From Propionibacterium sp. (GTDB taxonomy: Bacteria; Actinomycetota; Actinomycetes; Propionibacteriales; Propionibacteriaceae): a stretch of 7,703 bases of DNA. The stretch covers positions 1 to 7,703 of the forward strand of contig JAAYAO010000204.1 in NCBI GenBank assembly GCA_012719335.1, written 5' to 3'. Of the stretch, positions 1 through 5,271 are shown piece after piece. Below the pieces are notes generated by a model, which was not told where the DNA came from, searched no databases, and saw only the letters and a list, made by a program, of their open reading frames with translations. Each line of letters begins with the position of its first letter. The stretch's first letter is position 1. The position numbers were made by a program, and so were the translations under genes.

Positions 1-990
1 CGCCTCGTTGTTCATCCGGGTGGCGTACTCGGGGCTCAACGAGAAGGCGGTGGCCGAGGCATTCACGATCTTGCCGGCGTCGATCAGGTTCACCATGCCG
101 TCCTGGACGACCTCGGTGTAACTGGTCAGGTTCTCGAACTCACTGTGCAGCAGGCCTTCGAGCACCGCGTTGGCGATGTTGCCCACACCCGACTGCAGGG
201 GCAGCAGGTCCTTGGGCAGGCGTCCGATCTTCACCTCGTGTTCGAGGAACTCGATCAGGTGCCCGGCGATCGCCTTGGAGTCGTCGTCCACCGGCTTGAA
301 GGGGGTGTTGCGGTCGGGCAGGTCGCTCTCGACGATCGCGACCACCTTGTCGGGGTTCACCTCGAAATAGGGCGAACCGATCCGGTCACCGGGGCCGGTC
401 ATCATCACCGGCTTGCGGGCCGGTGGCAGCCGGGTGCCGTAGTAGATGTCGTGCATGCCCTCGAGGTCCATCGACTGCCAGGAGTTGACCTCGAGAATGA
501 CCTTGTCGGCCTGATCGATCCAGGTCTTGTTGTTGCCGACCGAGGAGGCCGGGATCAACTTGCCGTCGGGGGTGATGCCGGTGACCTCGATCACCGCGAC
601 GTCCAGCTTGCCCAGGAAGCCCTCCCATACCCACTGCGCGACGTGCGACAGGTGCTGGTCGATGTAGCTCATCGACCCCTGGTTGATCTTGGTGCGGGTG
701 ATCGGGTCCGACTGGTAGGGCAGACGCAGTTGCACGCCGTCGGCCTCGGCCAGGGCGCCGTCCAGCTCGGGGGCGGTGGACGCGCCCGTCCACACCCCGA
801 TCCGGAAGTCATCGCCGGCGGCGATCGACTCGCGGATCCGCTGCGCGAGGGCAACCGGCACCAACTTCGGGTAACCGGCGCCGGTGAAACCACTCATGCC
901 GACGTTGTCGCCGGGCTGGATCAACGCTGCTGCGGCTTCGGCCGGCATGATCTTCGCGCGCTGGTTGTCGGTGGTGATGCGATCTGACAT
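1..990 (-). CDS. Acetyl-CoA hydrolase / succinate CoA-transferase family protein, C-terminus cut by window edge
   Basis: Reading leftward from ATG at 990, 330 residues are visible and the frame stays open to base 1, so roughly the last third of a family of about 500 residues is missing. The N-terminal part carries the acetyl-CoA hydrolase/transferase fold (MSGFTGAGYPK around residues 32-42, WTGAS at 67-71, VEVTG-like IEVTG at 134-138). The C-terminal domain begins with QSGVGNIANAV (266-276) and YTEVVQDGM (291-299). Glu293 in this last motif aligns with the catalytic glutamate that forms the glutamyl-CoA thioester in class I succinyl-CoA:acetate CoA-transferases such as AarC (Glu294). From family knowledge, the enzyme is cytosolic and moves CoA between succinate and acetate or propionate, or hydrolyses acetyl-CoA. 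The sequence alone does not settle the substrate. A propionyl-CoA:succinate role is an inference from the suspected propionibacterial background. A GGGAG motif at 996-1000 lies 5 nt before the ATG, supporting this start. The gene is monocistronic in this view, 143 bp downstream of terC. Confidence 0.9.
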   Translation of the reverse strand, partial: MSDRITTDNQRAKIMPAEAAAALIQPGDNVGMSGFTGAGYPKLVPVALAQRIRESIAAGDDFRIGVWTGASTAPELDGALAEADGVQLRLPYQSDPITRTKINQGSMSYIDQHLSHVAQWVWEGFLGKLDVAVIEVTGITPDGKLIPASSVGNNKTWIDQADKVILEVNSWQSMDLEGMHDIYYGTRLPPARKPVMMTGPGDRIGSPYFEVNPDKVVAIVESDLPDRNTPFKPVDDDSKAIAGHLIEFLEHEVKIGRLPKDLLPLQSGVGNIANAVLEGLLHSEFENLTSYTEVVQDGMVNLIDAGKIVNASATAFSLSPEYATRMNNEA

Positions 991-1133
991 GCGAACTCCC
1001 GGTAGGAGGAAAACGGCTCTGCCCAACCCTAACCGGGCGCTTTCCGGGAAATGCCGAGGGGGCGGATCGAAGCCGGGGAGCCGAGGAAGCCTGCCGCCGG
1101 CGTCCGCCGCCCCGCCCCCGAGCCCGCCCCGAA
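991..1133. other. Intergenic region between terC and the CoA-transferase gene
   Basis: This stretch of 143 bp between two minus-strand genes is very GC-rich. It contains a perfect 11-nt palindrome TTTCCGGGAAA (1041-1051), which lies just upstream of the candidate -10 and could be an operator. It also has complementary G/C runs (GGGGGCGG at 1058-1065 with CCGCCCCC at 1112-1119) that could form a long-looped stem after the terC stop. No U-tract follows, so no standard intrinsic terminator can be called. No additional gene is supported here. Confidence 0.4.
1026..1031 (-). promoter_or_regulatory. Candidate -10 element for the CoA-transferase gene
   Basis: TAGGGT on the minus strand fits the actinobacterial TANNNT -10 pattern. 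It would place a transcription start near 1019, giving a leader of about 29 nt that contains the GGGAG ribosome site at 996-1000. No convincing -35 hexamer is visible 17 nt upstream (GCATTT at 1049-1054). Weak evidence on its own. Confidence 0.3.
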
Positions 1134-2360
1134 TCAGGACTCGTCGTCCAGCACTTCCTGCCCCGAGGAGGTGAGGTAGTCGCGATGCTGACCGTGCGCC
1201 CGGCGCACCTGTTCGCGGAACCGGGCCTCGTTCTCGATCAGCTCGTTGCGGTGCTTCTCGCTGATCCGCGGCATCTGCTTCATCTGCTTGGCCAGGCGGG
1301 AGTTGATCTTCTTGCGCTCGGCATCGGAGGCGCCCTCGGGCAGCGCGATGTAGGCGGCGGCGAGCTTCTCGGTGTTCTTGATCACGCTCAGCGCCCGGCC
1401 CCGCGGGCTGAGCAGCGAAGCGGTGACGGTGATCACCAGGATGGTGATGATGACGGTCAGCGACAGGCCGATACCGACCTCGACCACCGGCACGGGATCA
1501 CCGTCGTTGATGAACGGCAGGTTGTTCTCGTGCAGGGCGTGCAGGATCAGCTTCACACCGATGAACGCCAGAATCGCCGACAGGCCGTACGACAGGTAGA
1601 TCAGGCGGTCGAGAAGGCCGTCGATCAGGAAGTACAACTGGCGCAGACCCATCAGCGAGAACGCGGTCGCGGTGAACACGATGTAGGGCTCGGTGGTCAG
1701 GCCGAAGATGGCCGGGATCGAATCCAGGGCGAACAGGATGTCGGTGCCGCCGATGGCCACCATCACCAGCAACATCGGGGTCATCACCCGGCGGCCGTTC
1801 TCGATGGTGAACAGCTTGTCGCCGTCGTACTTGTCGGTGGTGTGCAGCACCCGGCTGGCCAGGCGCACCACGATGTTGTCGGCCGACTCCTCCTCGTCGT
1901 CGCTGACCGCGCCCTTCAGGGTCTTGCCGGCGGTCCAGATCAGAATCAAGCCGAACAGGTAGAACACCCAGGCGAACCGGTTGATCGCGGCCGCACCCAC
2001 CAGAATGAAGGCGGTACGGGCGATCAGGGCGAACACGATGCCGAACAGCAACACCTTCTGCTGATCCTCACGCGGCACCTTGAAGGCGCCGATGATGATC
2101 AGGAAGACGAACAGGTTGTCGACGCTGAGCGCCTTCTCGGTGACGTAACCGGCGTAATACTCCGCCGTGTGCTGGGTGTCGCCGTAGGCCAGGAAGACCA
2201 GACCGAAGAGCAGTGCGATACCCACGTAGATCGCGGACCAGACGGCGGCCTCACGCAACGTGGGAATGTGTGCCTTGCGGACGTGGAAAATGAAGTCGAA
2301 GGCGAGGAGTGCAACGATCGCGGCGATGGTGATCGCCCACGTCAAACCATTGATTTCCAA
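1134..2360 (-). CDS. TerC/Alx-family integral membrane protein, likely Mn(II) exporter
   Basis: Encodes 408 residues if translation starts at the TTG at 2360 (MEINGLTWAITIAA). The fold is multi-spanning, with hydrophobic segments starting near residues 7, 38, 81, 103, 130, 194, 220, 253 and 293. The two TerC signature motifs are intact: EKALSVDNLFVF (75-86) and GTDILFALDSIPAIFG (205-220), whose acidic residues (Glu75, Asp81, Asp207, Asp213) are the expected metal ligands of the family. Known relatives (E. coli Alx, Bacillus MeeF/MeeY) export Mn(II). A manganese-type riboswitch directly upstream supports that role here. A charged, soluble tail of about 90 residues (318-408) extends beyond the last membrane helix and makes the protein longer than Alx (about 320 residues). 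The start is chosen because the open frame further upstream runs through the riboswitch and has no ATG or GTG between the aptamer and this TTG. GGAAG at 2371-2375 lies 10 nt upstream, so the start codon is the least certain part. Confidence 0.9.
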   Translation of the reverse strand: MEINGLTWAITIAAIVALLAFDFIFHVRKAHIPTLREAAVWSAIYVGIALLFGLVFLAYGDTQHTAEYYAGYVTEKALSVDNLFVFLIIIGAFKVPREDQQKVLLFGIVFALIARTAFILVGAAAINRFAWVFYLFGLILIWTAGKTLKGAVSDDEEESADNIVVRLASRVLHTTDKYDGDKLFTIENGRRVMTPMLLVMVAIGGTDILFALDSIPAIFGLTTEPYIVFTATAFSLMGLRQLYFLIDGLLDRLIYLSYGLSAILAFIGVKLILHALHENNLPFINDGDPVPVVEVGIGLSLTVIITILVITVTASLLSPRGRALSVIKNTEKLAAAYIALPEGASDAERKKINSRLAKQMKQMPRISEKHRNELIENEARFREQVRRAHGQHRDYLTSSGQEVLDDES

Positions 2361-2396
2361 GGAACAGCCGCTTCCATGAGGGGTTGGGAATCTAAC
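2361..2396 (-). promoter_or_regulatory. Expression platform between the riboswitch and terC start
   Basis: This 36-nt segment holds competing short structures. A GGGTT/AACCC hairpin (2394-2398 with 2381-2385) shares two bases with P1. TTCC (2387-2390) can pair with the GGAA (2372-2375) of the presumed ribosome site. A second copy of CTCATGG (2374-2380) can replace the P1 3' strand. No U-tract terminator is seen, so control is more likely at translation initiation than by termination. The mechanism is inferred. Confidence 0.45.
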
Positions 2397-2511
2397 CCAT
2401 GAGTCTCTCCACGCCACGCCCTGGATGGACGTTTCGCCGCTGCGGCCGGTCGGTTTCGGCGTCGAACCCAACGTGTTGACGACCCACAGCGCTCGGGATA
2501 CTCCCTCACGG
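2397..2511 (-). ncRNA. yybP-ykoY: yybP-ykoY manganese riboswitch aptamer upstream of terC
   Basis: Read on the minus strand, the leader shows the conserved yybP-ykoY parts in order. P1 5' strand CCGTGAG (2505-2511) pairs with CTCATGG (2397-2403), 7 bp with one G-U. It is followed by the L1 signature GGAGTA (2499-2504). P2 is CGCTGTGG (2484-2491) with CCGCAGCG (2438-2445), 8 bp. The next block, GTCGTCAACACG (2472-2483), closely resembles the GTCGTCAA segment I recall from the Lactococcus lactis yybP aptamer. P3 is a hairpin formed by GGTTCG (2463-2468) and CGAAACC (2452-2458). P4 is ACGTCC (2427-2432) with GGGCGT (2416-2421). The second docking loop is GGAGAGAC (2402-2409), followed by the P1 3' strand. 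This RNA class binds Mn(II) at the L1-L3 junction and typically turns on Mn export genes, which matches the TerC gene downstream. Base pairing was traced by eye and no covariance search was run. Confidence 0.87.
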
Positions 2512-2519
2512 CTCGGCCG

Positions 2520-2548
2520 AGTCTACCGCGTGTGACCCGAATCCTGAA
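2520..2548 (-). promoter_or_regulatory. Promoter of the terC riboswitch transcript
   Basis: On the minus strand, TAGACT (2520-2525) is a good actinobacterial -10. TTCAGG (2543-2548) sits exactly 17 nt upstream and matches TTGACA at three of six positions. Transcription would begin around 2512-2513, one or two nucleotides before the first base of riboswitch helix P1. That placement independently supports both the promoter and the aptamer boundaries. Confidence 0.55.
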
Positions 2549-2560
2549 AGGACGCTGAGT

Positions 2561-2583
2561 GAGCGGACGGCCGGTGGCCGCTC
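2561..2583 (-). terminator. Stem-loop overlapping the YwiC-like stop codon, weak terminator candidate
   Basis: GAGCGG (2561-2566) and CCGCTC (2578-2583) form a perfect 6-bp GC-rich stem with an 11-nt loop, overlapping the stop codon of the minus-strand YwiC-like gene. No U-run follows; a small TCCT/AGGA dyad (2542-2552) comes next. It sits between the YwiC-like stop and the terC promoter, where a terminator would be expected, but the evidence is only positional. Confidence 0.3.
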
Positions 2584-3418
2584 AGCGCATCCCGACGGTC
2601 AGGGCACACACCAACAGCACGGTGGAGAAGGCAATTTCGACGATGCCGATCCGGGCCGCCGACAGTTGCCGTCCGCGCATCGGCCAGTTCAGCGGCAACA
2701 CCGCCGCCCGAACGGTGGTGGCGGCGAAGAACGCCGGCCACACCCACGACAGGTGCCCCAACCCGGCCGCCACTGCGGCGGCAATGGTCGCCACCAGATG
2801 CCAGCCGATGGACGCGGCGATCCAGCCGGGTTTCCCGCGCTCGCGGATCATCGTCTTGACCACCCACACGGTGCCGGCGAAGTACACGAAGCAGATCAGG
2901 GCCAGCACCTGACCGGTGGTGTCGCCGAAGGCGGTGCGCGGGTCGGGGTGGCCGGCGACCAGCAGAATCAGTGCGGCGGCGACCTCGGTGAGCAACCCGC
3001 CGGCCAGGTCGCGTTCGCGCCGGGTCGCGGCCAGGAACAGTGCGAACGCCAGGATCGGGGCGTACGGAATCACCCACAGCGCCAGGGACCACCCGGCCAG
3101 CGCCCAGGTGATCAGACCGAACACCCCGGCCAGCACCCCGTAGGTGACCATCGGCCGGACGAATCGGCTCGCCCGACGGCTCTTCAACCATTGCGAGGTG
3201 GCGTGGAAACAGAAGTAGCCGATCATCCAGAAGGCGAACAAGGGCAGCACGTACCAACGGAACCGGCCCTGCTGGATGGTCAGCGCCACCCCGATCAGGT
3301 ACGGCACGATCAGCATCGCCCAGGCTCCGTGCTGATTCGGCACCCAGCCCGGTGAGCGCTTCTTCTTGCGCGGTGCACGCCGCGACCGCGCACCCGAGGA
3401 GGAAGCAACCGCTGACAT
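2582..3418 (-). CDS. YwiC-like integral membrane protein
   Basis: Encodes 278 residues from ATG at 3418. The N-terminus is a short basic cytosolic tail (RSRRAPRKKKR, residues 11-21) followed by PNQHGAWAM (27-35), the hallmark of the YwiC-like family. About eight hydrophobic segments then cover most of the protein, ending with LLVCALTVGMR. The biochemical function of the family is not established; in other bacteria some members sit near anaerobic respiration genes, but nothing in this neighbourhood confirms that. In-frame alternatives are GTG at 3427 and ATG at 3424, adding three or two residues. The ATG at 3418 is preferred because a TATCGT -10-like hexamer (3426-3431) lies exactly 7 nt upstream of it and no ribosome-binding site is visible, which is the layout of a leaderless actinobacterial gene. 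It is separated from the upstream methyltransferase gene by a 112-bp gap with a strong inverted repeat, so it is probably its own transcription unit. Confidence 0.83.
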   Translation of the reverse strand: MSAVASSSGARSRRAPRKKKRSPGWVPNQHGAWAMLIVPYLIGVALTIQQGRFRWYVLPLFAFWMIGYFCFHATSQWLKSRRASRFVRPMVTYGVLAGVFGLITWALAGWSLALWVIPYAPILAFALFLAATRRERDLAGGLLTEVAAALILLVAGHPDPRTAFGDTTGQVLALICFVYFAGTVWVVKTMIRERGKPGWIAASIGWHLVATIAAAVAAGLGHLSWVWPAFFAATTVRAAVLPLNWPMRGRQLSAARIGIVEIAFSTVLLVCALTVGMR

Positions 3419-3425
3419 GCCCATC

Positions 3426-3452
3426 ACGATAGCGATGGCGGGTGTGTGCCAA
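3426..3452 (-). promoter_or_regulatory. Putative leaderless promoter of the YwiC-like gene
   Basis: On the minus strand, TTGGCA (3447-3452, five of six matches to TTGACA) and TATCGT (3426-3431, TANNNT) are separated by 15 nt, which is slightly short. The -10 ends 7 nt before the ATG at 3418, so transcription would start at or next to the start codon. Confidence 0.4.
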
Positions 3453-3473
3453 TACGAACCGGGTGCGGGCCCG

Positions 3474-3522
3474 AGATCGTGTGAGATTGTGTACGCAGGG
3501 CGCGCAAAATCTCACACGATCT
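3474..3522 (-). terminator. Perfect 15-bp inverted repeat after the methyltransferase gene; terminator-like or operator
   Basis: AGATCGTGTGAGATT (3474-3488) is repeated as an exact reverse complement, AATCTCACACGATCT (3508-3522), around a 19-nt spacer. The element begins 8 nt after the stop codon of the minus-strand methyltransferase gene and ends about 55 nt before the YwiC-like start. The position fits a transcription terminator or 3'-end stabilising hairpin. However, the arm is only about 40% GC in a GC-rich setting, and no U-tract follows the second arm in the direction of transcription. An operator for the YwiC-like promoter or a dispersed genomic repeat is also possible. Confidence 0.5.
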
Positions 3523-3530
3523 TCGCCCGG

Positions 3531-4586
3531 TCACCCGGCGGAGCGAATGCTGCGGGTGACGGTGTAGTGCCGGTTGCGTTGCACGATGCGGGTGTCGCCG
3601 ACGTGGCGGCGCAACGCCCGCAGGTACGGCAGGTGCGAGTTGTAGACCAGCCACAGTTCCCCGCCGGGACGCAGCACCCGGGCGGCGCCGTTGATCATCT
3701 CGAAGGCGGCGGTGGAGTCCTTGGCCGCGCCCTTGTGGAAGGGCGGGTTGCACACCACCGCGTCCAGGCCGGCCTCGGGCAGAAACCTCAGGTCCGCGCT
3801 GCGGCGCACCTCGACCTCGACGTCGTTGGCCGAGGCGGTCGCGACCGCGGACCGTTGGGCGGCGGCCGAACTGTCCACCGCCAGCACCCGGGCCCCGGCC
3901 CGGGCCAGCCAGGTCGCCAGGATGCCGGTGCCGCAACCCAGGTCCAGCACGTCCCGGCCGTCCCATGATTCGTCGGCCAGGGCCTGCAGCAGCAACCGAG
4001 TGCCGTCGTCCAGACGTCCGGCGGCGAACGCGGCACCGTGGGAACGCAACTCCACCGGCCCGCCGGGCACGTCGACGGTGTTCGACCGCGGCCACCGCGG
4101 GTCGACCGGACGCGGCCCCGAGGCGTGCAGGGCGCGGGATTTCTGCCGACCCAGCCCGGCCCAGACATGATCGAAGCAGTCGCCGAGCACCTCGTTCATC
4201 GACCGGCTCATGTGCTTGATCCGGGCGGCCCCGATCAGCCGCACCGAACGGTGGGCGTGGGCGGCGGTCAACTCGGCGTACTCGCGCAGCGCCGACAGCG
4301 CCCGGGGCAGCCGCATCAGCACCACCCCGGCGTCGACGAACAGATCCGGGGACAACGCCTCGGGCTCGAACCCGGCCCCGGCGACCACCTCCTCGGCCGC
4401 CACATCGTCGCAATGCACCCGCACCCGGCCGCGCACCGCCGCGGCGACGGCCGGGGTCAGATCACCGGTCACGTCGTCCAGCACCACCACCGGTCGGGTC
4501 AACGACGGCAACCCGGTGAGCTGGTCGACCAGCATCCGGTCGACCGGGTCGGGTGGGCCGTCGCCGAGAATCTGCAGGTGGCTCAC
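3531..4586 (-). CDS. Class I SAM-dependent methyltransferase, RsmC/RlmG-like (rRNA guanine-N2)
   Basis: Encodes 351 residues from a GTG at 4586. It resembles the RsmC/RlmG group in length (about 340-380) and in its two-part layout. The N-terminal half (about 1-170) is a degenerate Rossmann-like domain. The C-terminal half is catalytic, with SAM-binding motif I VLDLGCGTGILA (213-224), the acidic AVDSS strand (236-240) and the NPPFHKG motif (280-286) typical of N2-guanine and other exocyclic-amine methyltransferases. Family members modify G1207 of 16S rRNA (RsmC) or G1835 of 23S rRNA (RlmG); which, if either, is the target here cannot be decided from sequence. The GTG start overlaps the stop of the upstream PH-domain gene as GTGA (4583-4586), a classic translational-coupling arrangement that fixes the start. 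Both genes should be cotranscribed from the promoter near 5072-5100, with the inverted repeat at 3474-3522 after the stop. Confidence 0.85.
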   Translation of the reverse strand: MSHLQILGDGPPDPVDRMLVDQLTGLPSLTRPVVVLDDVTGDLTPAVAAAVRGRVRVHCDDVAAEEVVAGAGFEPEALSPDLFVDAGVVLMRLPRALSALREYAELTAAHAHRSVRLIGAARIKHMSRSMNEVLGDCFDHVWAGLGRQKSRALHASGPRPVDPRWPRSNTVDVPGGPVELRSHGAAFAAGRLDDGTRLLLQALADESWDGRDVLDLGCGTGILATWLARAGARVLAVDSSAAAQRSAVATASANDVEVEVRRSADLRFLPEAGLDAVVCNPPFHKGAAKDSTAAFEMINGAARVLRPGGELWLVYNSHLPYLRALRRHVGDTRIVQRNRHYTVTRSIRSAG

Positions 4587-5071
4587 AACACGATCTCCTC
4601 GGCCGGACGCACCGGCTTGCCCGACCGTTCGGCCACCGCGGCGCGGACCTCGTCGTCGGCCTGCAGCACCACTCCGAACCGGGGTAGCCGGTAGGCCCGG
4701 ATCATGCCCATCTCGCCGGGGGTGCGTTCGAACTCGGCCTCCTGGGAGAGTACGGCCAGGTGGCGGTGCCGGTTGGGGAACTCCACCACATCACTGACCT
4801 TCGACCAGGGCACGTGTACTTCGTGCTTGCCCCGGGTGCGGGTGATGCCGGCCTCGTCCAGACGGAGCTGGTAGCTGGTGGTGGTGGCGAACCAGATCGT
4901 CCACAACAGGGCGGGCAGCACGGCCGCCCCCCAGGTCAGCGACTGACCCAGCGGCCGCCAGATACCGAAGGCCTCCACGAAGAACATCAGCGCCAACGCC
5001 ACCGTCACCACCGCGCCACCGATCGCGGCGGTGCGGCGCACGGTGTCGGAGTAGGTCCTGTTGATGTCCAC
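4583..5071 (-). CDS. Small two-TM membrane protein with C-terminal PH-like domain
   Basis: Encodes 162 residues from GTG at 5071 (MDINRTYSDTVRRTAAIGG). Two hydrophobic helices are evident at about residues 15-36 (AAIGGAVVTVALALMFFVEAFG) and 43-63, followed by a soluble domain. Its LRLDEAGITRTRG and VPWSKVSDVVEF segments (about 69-95) recall bacterial PH-like domains of the kind annotated as bPH_6 / 'PH domain-containing protein' in actinobacteria. No enzymatic residues are seen. Function in the family is unknown, and an anchoring or envelope role is only a guess. The open frame extends upstream to 5287 but crosses the divergent promoter region with atypical composition. The GTG at 5071 is preferred because a -10-like CAGAAT lies 6 nt upstream and coding character begins there. 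The last codons overlap the methyltransferase start by 4 bp. Confidence 0.75.
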   Translation of the reverse strand: MDINRTYSDTVRRTAAIGGAVVTVALALMFFVEAFGIWRPLGQSLTWGAAVLPALLWTIWFATTTSYQLRLDEAGITRTRGKHEVHVPWSKVSDVVEFPNRHRHLAVLSQEAEFERTPGEMGMIRAYRLPRFGVVLQADDEVRAAVAERSGKPVRPAEEIVL

Positions 5072-5100
5072 GTGGGCATTCTGCCCGGTTCGGCGAACCG
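5072..5100 (-). promoter_or_regulatory. Promoter/operator region of the PH-domain–methyltransferase operon with two dyads
   Basis: On the minus strand, CAGAAT (5078-5083) is a -10-like hexamer ending 6 nt before the GTG at 5071, consistent with a leaderless transcript. It is embedded in an imperfect dyad GGGCA-N3-TGCCC (5074-5086). Immediately upstream lies a 15-nt palindrome with 7-bp arms, CGGTTCG-N-CGAACCG (5086-5100). A palindrome over the promoter spacer is a plausible repressor site, but no regulator is identified. Confidence 0.4.
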
Positions 5101-5271
5101 ATGCCCGTCGTCCCGGCCGGTCGATGGCCGAAAGATGAGCCGGCCGGTGGCGGCGGTTCGGCTCTGGCGGGACGGTCGGTTCCGCACCCCGGACGGGCCG
5201 GGCTCGGTGAGTGTTCCGCATCGAGGGAGGGTCCGGCCACGACGTCGGTGGGCACGGATAGTCTTTGGCCT
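5101..5271. other. Divergent intergenic region
   Basis: About 170 bp separate the palindrome of the leftward operon from the start of the rightward regulator gene. The frame is open in several registers owing to high GC, but no credible protein is encoded. Apart from the TAGTCT element near its right end, no clear -35 box, hairpin or known RNA motif was found. Confidence 0.45.
5259..5264 (+). promoter_or_regulatory. -10 element giving a leaderless PPDK-regulator transcript
   Basis: TAGTCT matches TANNNT and ends exactly 7 nt before the GTG start at 5272. There is no Shine-Dalgarno sequence in between. Transcription would start on or beside the G of GTG. No good -35 sequence is seen 17 nt upstream (GCCACG at 5236-5241). 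Confidence 0.5.

Noticed and set aside
1058..1119. GGGGGCGG / CCGCCCCC pairing as terC terminator
   Set aside because: A 46-nt loop and absence of a U-tract make it indistinguishable from chance pairing in very GC-rich DNA; mentioned only within the intergenic entry.
1185..2402. 405-residue plus-strand open frame antisense to terC
   Set aside because: Its product is rich in Q, H, D, G and R with no recognisable fold, the typical shadow of a GC-rich gene on the opposite strand. The minus strand encodes clear TerC motifs.
2361..2471. Extension of the TerC frame upstream to a TTG at 2471
   Set aside because: These 37 extra codons lie inside the riboswitch helices, and their translation is not TerC-like.
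2523..3515. 330-residue minus-strand frame overlapping the YwiC-like gene
   Set aside because: Arginine/glycine-rich translation of the wrong frame. The other minus frame gives regular membrane helices and the PNQHGAW motif.
5101..5271. Longer N-terminus of the PPDK regulator from ATG at 5101
   Set aside because: The 57 extra residues are low-complexity and not part of the family, whose conserved N-terminus begins right after the GTG at 5272.
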